Shown here piece by piece: positions 56,556 through 64,000 of a DNA stretch of 64,000 nt (its first letter is position 1; the number at the start of each line of letters is the position of its first letter). Source of the DNA: Candidatus Tectimicrobiota bacterium (GTDB lineage Bacteria > Tectomicrobia > Entotheonellia > Entotheonellales > Entotheonellaceae); contig BPKO01000004.1 of NCBI GenBank assembly GCA_026005175.1, forward strand, positions 124,001 to 188,000. The letters are read 5' to 3'. The notes under the pieces are model-generated. The model was not told the DNA's origin, searched no databases, and saw nothing but the letters and a program-made list of their open reading frames with translations. Position numbers and translations under genes: made by a program.

Positions 56556-57245
56556 TCAGGCGCGGCGCAGCTCGCGCTCGAGCATTTCGATTTCCAAAAT
56601 GGTGATGATCCCCGACTCCACGCGCAGGCAGCCGGCTTGCTGGAAGTCGCGCAGGGTGCGGGTCATGGTCTCGCGCGACATGCCGGCCAGCTCGGCCAGC
56701 TCCTGCTGCGTCAGGCGCATGTCGATGACCGTGCCTTCTTCTGTGGCGCGGCCTTTTTCCGCTGCCAGGGTGAGGAGGACGCGCGCCACTTTGCCGTAGA
56801 CGTCAGAAAAGGCCAAGCTGTAGATGAGCTCGTTTACTTTGCGCAGGCGGCGGCTGAGCACCGCGGCAATGTGCAGGAGGATGCGTGGCGACTTGTCGAT
56901 GATGTGCAGGAAGTGGTCGCGGTAGAGGATCAGCGCCGTGCTGGGCTCCTGGGCCACGATGGTGGCCGAGCGCGGCATGCCGTCGATGAGGGACATCTCG
57001 CCGAAGAAGTCCATCGGGTAGAGCATGCGCAGGATCATTTCGCGGCCGTGGCGGTCCTCGATGGTCACTTTGACCAAGCCGCTTTTGAGAATGAACAGGG
57101 CGTTGCCCGGGTCGCCAATGTGGAAGATGGTAGCGTGCTTGCGGTAGTGGTGCTCGCGCATGACCACGGCCAGCTGCTGCAACTCTGCGTCGGAGAGCTC
57201 CTCAAACAGCGGCACTTTTTTGAGAAAGTCAATATGCGGGTGCAT
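56556..57245 (-). CDS. Crp/Fnr-family transcriptional regulator
   Basis: 229 residues. N-terminal cyclic-nucleotide-binding-like barrel (KVPLFEELSDAELQQLAVVM, GNALFILKSGLVKVTIEDRH, PMDFFGEMSLIDGMPRSATI), dimer helix, and HTH_Crp DNA-binding domain (MRLTQQELAELAGMSRETMT, RTLRDFQQAGCL). FGEMSLIDGMPRSAT resembles the cAMP phosphate-binding cassette; there are no Fnr-type N-terminal cysteines. The target may be the adjacent peroxiredoxin or the transport operon to the right, both within 200 bases. Confidence 0.94.
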   Translation of the reverse strand: MHPHIDFLKKVPLFEELSDAELQQLAVVMREHHYRKHATIFHIGDPGNALFILKSGLVKVTIEDRHGREMILRMLYPMDFFGEMSLIDGMPRSATIVAQEPSTALILYRDHFLHIIDKSPRILLHIAAVLSRRLRKVNELIYSLAFSDVYGKVARVLLTLAAEKGRATEEGTVIDMRLTQQELAELAGMSRETMTRTLRDFQQAGCLRVESGIITILEIEMLERELRRA

Positions 57246-57431
57246 GGCGCTTCTCCGCTTTAAGAGTCGTGTGGGGTATTCTATGGCAGAGATCCCCCGG
57301 GGTCAATCGGGGGTCAGGGTTGCACTTGGCAGGAGCCGCTGCTAAGTTGCGACAAAGCACCCCCACGTCCGGCGGCAGACGTGCCACAGGGCGCCCCGCG
57401 GGCGGCGTTCACAACGAGGGAGAGTCCAGCT

Positions 57432-58562
57432 ATGCAGAAAACCGTGTCTGCCCCCTTTGCGCTGGCCGTTCTGTTTGGCCTCCTCCTGGGCAGCCTGGAG
57501 CCGGCAGCGGCCCAGGCGCCCTCCCAGCCCATCACCCTGAAGGTTCAGGCCAGCTGGGGCCCGGCCATTCGCCACTTCGATGCCTTTAATGCCATCTTTG
57601 TCGAGCGGGTGGCCAAGCTCTCTGGCGGCCGGGTAAAAATCGAACAGCTCGCCGGCGGCGCGGTCGTTGGGCCCCTGGAGGTGCTGGACGCCACCAGCCG
57701 CGGCGTCATCGACGGGGCCGTGACGTACGCGCCCTACTGGGTGGGCAAACATAAGGCGGCCGTCCTCTTTGGCGGGGCGCCCGGGGGGCCGTTTGGCATG
57801 GATCCGACCGACTTCGTGGGCTGGCTGATCGACGGCGGGGGCCTTGAGCTCTACCGGGAACTGTATCAGGAGGTGCTGAAGCTAAACGTGGTGCCCTTCC
57901 CGATCATGTCCCAGAACCCCCAGGTCTTTGGGTGGTTCAAGCGGCCGATCCGCGGCTGGGAGGACCTCAAGGGCCTCAAGATCCGCATGTCGGGCATTGC
58001 TGCCGACATCTACAAAGAAGCGGGCATGGCCGTGGTCACCCTGGCGGCAGGGGAGATCCTCCCGGCAGCCGAGCGGGGGGTAATCGATGCCGCCGAAATC
58101 CAGGGCGGCGACCCGGACCTCAAGCTGGGCTTCCACCAGGTGTGGAAGTACCACTACGCCCCCGGGATGGCCGAAGCCAACAACGTCCAGGAACTGGTCA
58201 TCAACAAGGGGGTGTGGGACAGGCTGGGGCCGCAGCTTCAAGAAGTCATCCGCTCGGCGGTGATGGAGAGCCTGCTGCGGAGCGCTTTCTTTTTCAGGCG
58301 GATCGATGCCGAGGCTTACCAGGAGCTGGTTCACAAGCACGGCGTCGAAGTCCGCCAGACCCCTTCCGACATCCTCCTCAAAACCCTGGAGGTCTGGGAC
58401 AAGATGGTCGCCGAGGAGTCGGCCCGGGACCCCTTCTTCAAGAAAGTGATCGAATCCCAGCGGCGGTATGCGGGCCTCATTGTGCCTTACCGCCTCTCGA
58501 TCTGGCCTCCCTATGACTTGGCGGGCAACTATTACTGGAAGGACGCGGTTTATCGGAAGTAA
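57432..58562 (+). CDS. TRAP transporter substrate-binding protein DctP, copy 2
   Basis: 376 residues. Signal peptide FALAVLFGLLLGSLEPAAAQ; DctP body with QPITLKVQASWGPAIRHFDA, AGGAVVGPLEVLDATSRGVI, LKGLKIRMSGIAADIYKEAG (binding-site Arg) and ERGVIDAAEIQGGDPDL, ending IWPPYDLAGNYYWKD. Similar along its length to the frameshifted copy at 21428. No TRAP membrane subunits follow; 57 bases downstream an ABC-type receptor begins, so this TRAP receptor seems to share an operon with a different transporter class. It could be a secondary receptor, or be served by DctQM encoded elsewhere. Confidence 0.92.
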   Translation: MQKTVSAPFALAVLFGLLLGSLEPAAAQAPSQPITLKVQASWGPAIRHFDAFNAIFVERVAKLSGGRVKIEQLAGGAVVGPLEVLDATSRGVIDGAVTYAPYWVGKHKAAVLFGGAPGGPFGMDPTDFVGWLIDGGGLELYRELYQEVLKLNVVPFPIMSQNPQVFGWFKRPIRGWEDLKGLKIRMSGIAADIYKEAGMAVVTLAAGEILPAAERGVIDAAEIQGGDPDLKLGFHQVWKYHYAPGMAEANNVQELVINKGVWDRLGPQLQEVIRSAVMESLLRSAFFFRRIDAEAYQELVHKHGVEVRQTPSDILLKTLEVWDKMVAEESARDPFFKKVIESQRRYAGLIVPYRLSIWPPYDLAGNYYWKDAVYRK

Positions 58563-58619
58563 GCGCGGCGGGCAGGCGCCGCGCGGAAGGGCGCTGTCGC
58601 TTAAGGGGAGGAAAAGGCG

Positions 58620-59840
58620 ATGAAAAAGTCTCCTTTCGTGATGCTGGCGATCCTGCTTTCTGTCGCCATGGCGCGTGTCGTCTTGGCGGCTGAACCGATC
58701 CGCATCGGCTGGGTGGGCCCCCTCTCGGCGCCGGGAGCCTATGCCGGCGGGCAAGAGATGAAGTGGGCAGCAGAGCTGGCCGCGGATGAGATCAACCGCG
58801 CCGGTGGCGTCTTGGGGCGGCCGCTCGAGCTCGTGTACGAAGACACGCGGGGGATGCCGGAACAGGGAACCGCGGCCATGGAGCGCCTGATCACCGGCAA
58901 GAAGGTGGTGGCGGTCTTTGGCGAGTTCCACAGCTCGGTCGGGCTGGCAGAAATCGAGGTGGCGCACAAGTATGGCATCCCGTTCATTGCCTCGGAAGTC
59001 TGGGCCGATGACATCACGGCCCGCCAGTACCCGGAAGTATTCCGGGTGGCGCCGGCCAACTCCATGATTTACGACATTGTGGCTGCCTGGGTGGTGGCTG
59101 CCGGCTTTAAGAACGTGGCCATCATGCAGGAGACGACCGACTGGGGGGTGGGCGCGGTAAAGGTTCTGACCCAGAAGTTCGACCAGCACGGCGTGAAGTA
59201 CAGCGTAACCACGGTAGAGCTGACCCAGCAGGATTTTACCGCCCAGATCCTGCGCTTCATGAACCAGAAGCCGCGCCCCGACCTGTTCATGAACATGCTG
59301 GCCGGGGAAGGCTCCTATCGCATCACGCGCCAGTCCTGTGAACTGGGCTTCACTCCCACTCCCCAGACCGCCCTCTACTCGGGCGGCAGCCCTTCCCTCT
59401 ACCCGGAGTTCTGGGAAAACGTGGGAGAATGCGGCGTCTACCTGATGGCCGAGCTGGTGGGGCTGCCCAAGGCGCTCTGGAACGACAAGACTCGCGCCTT
59501 TATTGAGGCTTTCAAGCAGCGCTTCAACCGGACGCCTTCGGCAGTCGGGATGGAGGCGTACGATTCCCTCTATCTCCTCGTTGAAGCGATCCGCAAAACC
59601 GGCACCACAGACCCCAAGGCCCTGATTCAGGCGCTGGAGACGCTCCGCTGGACCGGCACGCGGGGAGAGTACTGGTTCTCCACCCAGCGCGAGCCGGCCT
59701 GGGCGTACCACCAGTTCCTGGACGCCCCGGTGGTGGTGATCCAGTACGACCGGGTCAACCAGGGCACCGACGAGGCCCGGATCCTCTGGCCCAGGCGCTG
59801 GGCCACCACCGAGGCGCTTTACCTGAAGGTGAAGAAATAA
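58620..59840 (+). CDS. ABC transporter substrate-binding protein, branched-chain amino acid type (LivJ/K-like)
   Basis: 406 residues. Signal peptide VMLAILLSVAMARVVLAAE; type I periplasmic fold with EPIRIGWVGPLSAPGAYAGG, AAELAADEINRAGGVLGRPL, VYEDTRGMPEQGTAAMERLI and VAVFGEFHSSVGLAEIEVAH, FNRTPSAVGMEAYDSLYLLV. Receptors of this family bind hydrophobic amino acids but also amides, aromatic acids and urea. GGAGG precedes the ATG. First ABC gene of the livKHMGF-like operon. Confidence 0.93.
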   Translation: MKKSPFVMLAILLSVAMARVVLAAEPIRIGWVGPLSAPGAYAGGQEMKWAAELAADEINRAGGVLGRPLELVYEDTRGMPEQGTAAMERLITGKKVVAVFGEFHSSVGLAEIEVAHKYGIPFIASEVWADDITARQYPEVFRVAPANSMIYDIVAAWVVAAGFKNVAIMQETTDWGVGAVKVLTQKFDQHGVKYSVTTVELTQQDFTAQILRFMNQKPRPDLFMNMLAGEGSYRITRQSCELGFTPTPQTALYSGGSPSLYPEFWENVGECGVYLMAELVGLPKALWNDKTRAFIEAFKQRFNRTPSAVGMEAYDSLYLLVEAIRKTGTTDPKALIQALETLRWTGTRGEYWFSTQREPAWAYHQFLDAPVVVIQYDRVNQGTDEARILWPRRWATTEALYLKVKK

Positions 59841-59879
59841 CCGGGGTGTGAGGACACAGGGCAGGGGGAGCGTGGCGGT

Positions 59880-60779
59880 ATGGAATACCTTCTCCTTCAG
59901 GCGATGAACGGGCTGGTGGTGGGGATGATTTATGCCCTGGCCGCCGCCGGACTCACGGTGATTTTCTCGATCCTGAAGATCGTGAACTTTGCGCACGGTG
60001 AGCTGTACATGATGGGCGCCTATACTGCCTACTACGCCATCCGCCTCCTGCACCTTCCCCCTGCCCTCGCCGTCCTGGTTGCCATGGCCGCCATGTTTGG
60101 ATTGGGCGTCCTCTACGAGCGCCTCTTTCTTACCCCGCTCTATACGGGAGCGGTCGAGCGCAAGGACGAATATGCCCTCATCGTGACGTTTGGCTTGGCC
60201 CTCCTGCTGCAGAATCTGGCCATTGTGGCGTTTGGCCCCTTCAGCAGGCGCCCCCCGTCGTTTTTACCGGGGGCCTGGCACTGGGGGCTGCTCACGCTCA
60301 CTTATGACCGGCTGATCGCGGTGGCCATGGCGGCCGGCTTTCTCCTCGCCCTGGTGGCCTTTCTGCGCTACACCGCCTGGGGACACGCCCTCGATGCGGT
60401 GAGCCAGAGCCGAGAATCGGCCGCCATTGTGGGAATTAACCCGCATCGCCTCTACACGCTGGCGTTTGGCGTGGGCGCGGCGCTGGCCGGGGCGGCCGGC
60501 GCGCTCATTGCCCCCATTTTCTCGATTTCCCCCACCATGGGGGTTCTCCCCGCCGTGAAGTCGTTTATCATCGTCGTCCTGGGCGGCATGGGGTCGGTTG
60601 CTGGAAGCATCCTGGGGGGACTTCTCATCGGGGTCGGCGAAGGCCTGGGGGTTGGCCTCTTTCCCGACCCGGGGCGGGCGCTGGCCTACAGCAATGCCTT
60701 TGGCGTGTTGATTCTGGCCATGACGCTGCTCATCCGGCCCACCGGGCTTCTTGGCCGGGAGCACGTGCGTATGGAGTGA
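59880..60779 (+). CDS. livH: ABC transporter permease, LivH family
   Basis: 299 residues with about eight TM helices: NGLVVGMIYALAAAGLTVIF, SILKIVNFAHGELYMMGAYT (the conserved NFAHGE), GHALDAVSQSRESAAIVGIN (EAA-like cytoplasmic loop), AGAAGALIAPIFSISPTMGV and KSFIIVVLGGMGSVAGSILG. Forms the channel with LivM. Stop overlaps the next start by 4 bases. Confidence 0.94.
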   Translation: MEYLLLQAMNGLVVGMIYALAAAGLTVIFSILKIVNFAHGELYMMGAYTAYYAIRLLHLPPALAVLVAMAAMFGLGVLYERLFLTPLYTGAVERKDEYALIVTFGLALLLQNLAIVAFGPFSRRPPSFLPGAWHWGLLTLTYDRLIAVAMAAGFLLALVAFLRYTAWGHALDAVSQSRESAAIVGINPHRLYTLAFGVGAALAGAAGALIAPIFSISPTMGVLPAVKSFIIVVLGGMGSVAGSILGGLLIGVGEGLGVGLFPDPGRALAYSNAFGVLILAMTLLIRPTGLLGREHVRME

Positions 60780-62496
60780 CCCGGGTGCGGCGCTTTCACC
60801 TGGCCGGCGCGGCGGCGGTGTTGGGCGTCTTGCTCCTGCCGCTTGTCGGCAACGACTACTTGCTGCACGTCGGCACCATCTCCTGGTACTACGGGATTCT
60901 GGCCGCAAGCTGGGTGCTGCTGGCCGGCTATGCGGGACAGTTCTCCTTTGCCCACATGGCCCTGGCCGCCCTGGGTGGTTACACTTCTGCCCTCCTCCTC
61001 CACTTCCTCCAGCCCCCCCTGCCCCTGGCGCTGCTGAGCGGCGTTGTGACCCCGGCCCTCGTCGGGGGACTCATCGGCTGGCTCTGCCTGCGCATGAGCG
61101 GCCCTTACCTGGCCCTGTTCACCGTGGCGTTCTCCGAGATCTTTCGCATCCTGCTGGTTGCCGAATACCGCTTTACCCGGGGAAGCCTCGGCCTCCACGT
61201 CCCCCCGCTTTTCCCCGGGGCAAGCAAGCGGGTTTACTTTTACGCCGGCTTTGGCTTGCTCCTGGCCAGCCTCGCGTTGATGCAGCGGGTGTTGCGCTCG
61301 CGCATTGGCCTCTTCCTGCGGGCGCTACGCGAGGACGAGCGCGCTGCGGCGGCCTGCGGGGTCAACACGGTCCGGTACAAAATCCTCGCCTTTGTGTTGG
61401 CCAGCGGCTTTGCCGGGCTGGCCGGAGTCTTCTACGGGCACTACGTGGGCATCCTGACGCCCAACATCGCGGCGATTCCCCAGATGGGGCTCCTTATTGC
61501 CATGGCGGTGATCGGCGGCGTGGAGAGCCTCTACGGGGCGGTCGTCGGCGCGGTGTTCGTAGAGGTCCTCTCCGAAGGCCTGCGGGAGTACGGGCAGTGG
61601 CGGCTGGTCCTCTTCGGCCTGATTCTTCTTCTCACCCAGCGCTTTACCCGCAACGGCCTGGTGGCCCCGCTCCTTGCTCGCCTGCGGCGTCCCGCCGCCC
61701 GGCGTACGCCGCGCGAGGCGAAGCAGGTCCCGGTGGTGGTGCTTGGCGAGCCGCGTCTCCCCGCGGCAGCGCGGCCCGAAGTCCCCTTGCTGGAAGCAGA
61801 GGGGCTGGTCAAGCGCTTCGGTGGCGTGGTGGCCGTAAACCACCTCTCCCTGACCCTCTCGCGCGGGGAGCTGGTTGGCCTCATCGGGCCGAACGGTTCG
61901 GGAAAGACGACGTTCATCAACCTAGTGAGCGGGGCGCTGGCGCCGGACCGGGGGCAGATCCGCCTGGCCGGCACGCTCATGCAGCAGCGTCCTCCCTATG
62001 AGTTTGCCAGACGCGGGGTGGCACGCACCTTCCAGATCACCCGGCCCTTTCGGCGCCTGACGGTGCTCGAAAACCTGCTCGTTCCTGCCCTGACCCGCCC
62101 CGAGGGCCCCGCGGCAAGGCGGCGCGCGAGAAAGGGGAAGCGATTCTCGAGTTCCTTGGCCTCTTGCCCCTGGCGCAGGAAGAGGCGCGCAACCTCTCCG
62201 GGGGCCAGCAGAAGCTCCTGGAGCTGGGACGCGCCCTCATGCTGGACCCGGTGCTCCTGCTGCTGGACGAACCCTTTGCCGGCGTCCATCCCCGCCTGCG
62301 CGATCAGCTCATTGAGTGCCTGCTGGCCCTGCACCAGCGAGGGCACACCCTGCTCGTGGTCGATCACAACGTGGAGGCCATCCAGAAAGTGGCGCGGCGT
62401 CTGGTGGTCATGGCGCGGGGGGAGAAAATTGCCGATGGCGCGCCCGAAGTGGTCCTGCAGGATCAGGCCGTGATTGCCGCCTATACCGGCCGCTGA
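60776..62496 (+). CDS. LivM permease-LivG ATPase fusion (one frameshift)
   Basis: N-terminal 300 residues are LivM: WYYGILAASWVLLAGYAGQF, SFAHMALAALGGYTSALLLH, LREDERAAAACGVNTVRYKI, AVIGGVESLYGAVVGAVFVE. After a 35-residue linker an ATPase domain follows: LLEAEGLVKRFGGVVAVNHL, Walker A LIGPNGSGKTTFINLVSGAL. At the run AAAGGGGAA near 62137 the frame slips by one; the second part (EAILEFLGLLPLAQEEARNL) holds the ABC signature LSGGQQKLLELGRAL and Walker B PVLLLLDEPFAGVHPRLRDQ, ending DQAVIAAYTGR. Repaired length about 573. LivM-LivG fusions are known in many bacteria; the frameshift is probably an error. Confidence 0.9.
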
Positions 62497-62505
62497 GGAG
62501 GCAGG

Positions 62506-63265
62506 ATGGAAGGCCAGCAGAGCACCGCGCCCGCCATCTTGGTGGCCGAAGACCTGGTGGCGGGGGTACTTCGAGGACATCCCCATCTTGCAGGGCATTT
62601 CGGTCCAGGCCTGGCCAGGGCGCATCGCCTGCGTGCTCGGGCCCAACGGAACCGGGAAATCGACGCTGCTGAAAACCCTCTTTGGCTTCCTGCGGCCGGT
62701 GCGGGGACGGGTCCTCTACCGGGGAGAGGACATCACCGGCCTTCCCCCTTACGCGATGCCCTACCGGGGCATCGCCTACCTGCCGCAGCGGCCCAGCATT
62801 TTTCCCTTTCTCTCGGTAGAGGTCAATCTGCGGCTGGGCGCCTGGCACGAGCGCCGCCAGCGCAAGCAGATCCAGGAGAAGATCGAGGCGCTCTATGCCC
62901 AGTTTCCCCTCCTGCGGGAAAAACGGGCGCAGCCGGCAGGGCAGCTTTCAGGCGGGCAGCAGCGCCAGCTGGAGCTGGCACGCAGCCTGATGGCCGACCC
63001 GGCGCTTTACCTGATCGACGAGCCAACGGCCGGGATCGATCCCCAGACCAGCGAAGCGATCTACCGGACGATCCAACACCTGGCCCGCGAGCAGGGAAAG
63101 GCGATCCTGCTCGTCGACCAGAACATCCAAAAAGCGCTCGAGATCGCCGACTACCTCTACGTGGTGCGGGTAGGAACCCTCTTTGCCGAAGGCCCCCGGG
63201 AGGCCTTTGGGCAAGACACCGAAGCGCTAGTAGCCCGCTGGCTCTACGCCAGCGGCGAGCCGTAG
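62506..63265 (+). CDS. livF: ABC transporter ATP-binding protein, LivF family (one frameshift)
   Basis: Start MEGQQSTAPAILVAEDLVAG at ATG 62506 (GGAGG 5 bases before); the frame slips at the run of five Gs at about 62566, then YFEDIPILQGISVQAWPGRI, Walker A VLGPNGTGKSTLLKTLFGFL, Q-loop GIAYLPQRPSIFPFLSVEVN, signature QLSGGQQRQLELARSLMADP, Walker B LYLIDEPTAGIDPQTSEAIY and H-loop-equivalent ILLVDQNIQKALEIADYLYV. About 253 residues when repaired. Second nucleotide-binding subunit of the Liv-type transporter. Confidence 0.92.
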
Positions 63266-63402
63266 CTGCGGCGCCACCGGGCGCCCAAGAAGCCGGTGAT
63301 CTGCTTATGGCGCTTTTGCTTCCAGGTGACATGCCGGGTATAGTTAGCAGCGCCCGCACGGCGGGCCGTGTCTAGAACACTCCCACCTACAGGAGGCCTC
63401 CT

Positions 63403-63714
63403 ATGGCAGAAGCACGACCGGCGATTTACGATCACTTCCCGCAGCTCGGGCGCCTGCGCGACGAGGTGCTCTTTGGCGACGTGTGGGAGCAGCCCGAACT
63501 GTCCAAGCGCGACCGCAGCCTCATCACCGTGGCCGTGCTGACGGCGCTCTACCGCACCGAAGAGCTGCGGGGCCACCTGCGGCGCGCCCTGCGTAACGGC
63601 GTAACCAAGGACGAAATCCGCGGCCTCATCACCCACCTGGCCTTTTACGCCGGCTGGCCTACCGCGGTCAACGCCGCGCGCGTGGCCCTGGAAGTGTTTG
63701 CCGAAAGCGAGTGA
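63403..63714 (+). CDS. Small carboxymuconolactone decarboxylase (CMD)-family protein
   Basis: 103 residues. FPQLGRLRDEVLFGDVWEQP, ELSKRDRSLITVAVLTALYR, TEELRGHLRRALRNGVTKDE, IRGLITHLAFYAGWPTAVNA: the gamma-CMD type with the R(S)LxTVAxLxAL and HLAFYAGWPxAxxA signatures. No CxxC, so not an AhpD-type peroxidase. AGGAGG lies 9 bases before the ATG. Substrate unknown. Its stop abuts the convergent BtpA-like gene. Confidence 0.92.
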   Translation: MAEARPAIYDHFPQLGRLRDEVLFGDVWEQPELSKRDRSLITVAVLTALYRTEELRGHLRRALRNGVTKDEIRGLITHLAFYAGWPTAVNAARVALEVFAESE

Positions 63715-64000
63715 CTACTGCAGGCGGGACACGAGGTCGACGTAGGCCCGCACGCGGTCGACGTCGACCCGGGCCTCGCCAGGCCCGGCTTTCAGGCACG
63801 TGCCGACAAAGACCCCGTCGGCCTCGGCAAGGCGGCGGGCGACGTTTTCGTGGGTTGTGTAGCCGCCCAGCAGCACCGGCACCTGCGGCAGCGCCTCCTT
63901 GACTTCCCGCACCAGGCGGGCGTTGGTGGCCTCGTCGGGGTGGGCCACTTCCACCGCGTCGGCGCCGGCGCGCACCGCCATGCGCGCCACCTCGGCCACC
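63715..64000 (-). CDS. BtpA-family protein, C-terminal part (5' end beyond window)
   Basis: The last 95 codons, open at the right edge: ADAVEVAHPDEATNARLVRE, VKEALPQVPVLLGGYTTHEN, VARRLAEADGVFVGTCLKAG, RVDVDRVRAYVDLVSRLQ. The TIM-barrel end with G-G-Y-T-x-x-N and ADGVFVGTxLK is typical of BtpA/SgcQ proteins (BtpA was linked to photosystem I stability in cyanobacteria, but most members are non-photosynthetic and of unknown function). A distant alternative is another phosphate-binding TIM barrel. Confidence 0.8.
   Translation of the reverse strand, partial: VAEVARMAVRAGADAVEVAHPDEATNARLVREVKEALPQVPVLLGGYTTHENVARRLAEADGVFVGTCLKAGPGEARVDVDRVRAYVDLVSRLQ

Overview
The window is a high-GC (roughly two-thirds G+C by eye) chromosomal segment from a diderm (Gram-negative-type) bacterium: it carries an RND efflux pump, two outer-membrane beta-barrel proteins, several lipobox proteins, Tat translocase genes and periplasmic binding proteins. 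The housekeeping content (serA-hisZ-purA, tatBC, yebC-ruvCAB-queA, glnS, gltX, HspR-type heat-shock control) fits a deltaproteobacteria-like or uncultivated lineage of the Rokubacteria/Tectomicrobia kind, but that is an inference; no rRNA or tRNA gene was seen and the taxon cannot be fixed from this sequence. Many frames break at homopolymers, as expected of an assembly with residual indel errors.

Layout. 1-4.4 kb: RND pump and its membrane-fusion protein (minus strand). 4.4-11.5 kb: accessory zone with a coiled-coil membrane protein, a carboxymuconolactone-decarboxylase-like protein, a lower-GC frameshifted secreted protein, a truncated DUF433 gene fused to a LuxR fragment, a phd-vapC-type toxin-antitoxin pair, an MNT/HEPN-like pair, and a second LuxR fragment. 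11.6-15.0 kb: two paralogous outer-membrane barrels flanking an Ig-like lipoprotein. 15.1-21.2 kb: serA-hisZ-purA, facing acyP-pyrE-tatC-tatB. 21.4-26.6 kb: an orphan TRAP binding protein facing a five-gene minus-strand operon (VOC protein, SolA-like amine oxidase, DUF1177, AroM, PepE).

26.6-31.0 kb is a scrambled toxin-antitoxin island: two vapBC copies (one decayed), an AbrB/PIN pair whose toxin carries a zinc-ribbon insertion, an IS256 remnant, a HTH remnant, and displaced fragments of comM, of the VOC gene and of the zinc-ribbon PIN gene, each of which has its intact parent inside the same few kb. From 31 kb the genome returns to core functions: comM, a polyprenyl diphosphate synthase, maf, an EF-G, a DacZ-type diadenylate cyclase, a heat-shock operon (cbpA/dnaJ-hspR-htpX-dnaJ) with a HAIR-like operator, an HU-family protein, queA-ruvBAC-yebC, glnS, a PIG-L deacetylase, a three-subunit acyl-CoA carboxylase, gltX-rnz, a histidine phosphatase, a ChaN-like lipoprotein, a peroxiredoxin and a Crp/Fnr regulator.

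57.4-63.3 kb is a transport locus: a second orphan TRAP binding protein immediately upstream of a branched-chain-amino-acid-type ABC transporter (binding protein, LivH, a LivM-LivG fusion, LivF). The window closes with a small CMD-family protein and the C-terminal end of a BtpA-family protein. The most unusual parts are the shuffled island at 26.6-31 kb, the uncharacterised VOC-solA-DUF1177-aroM-pepE operon, the duplicated LuxR helix-turn-helix segment, and a c-di-AMP cyclase next to an HspR heat-shock operon.
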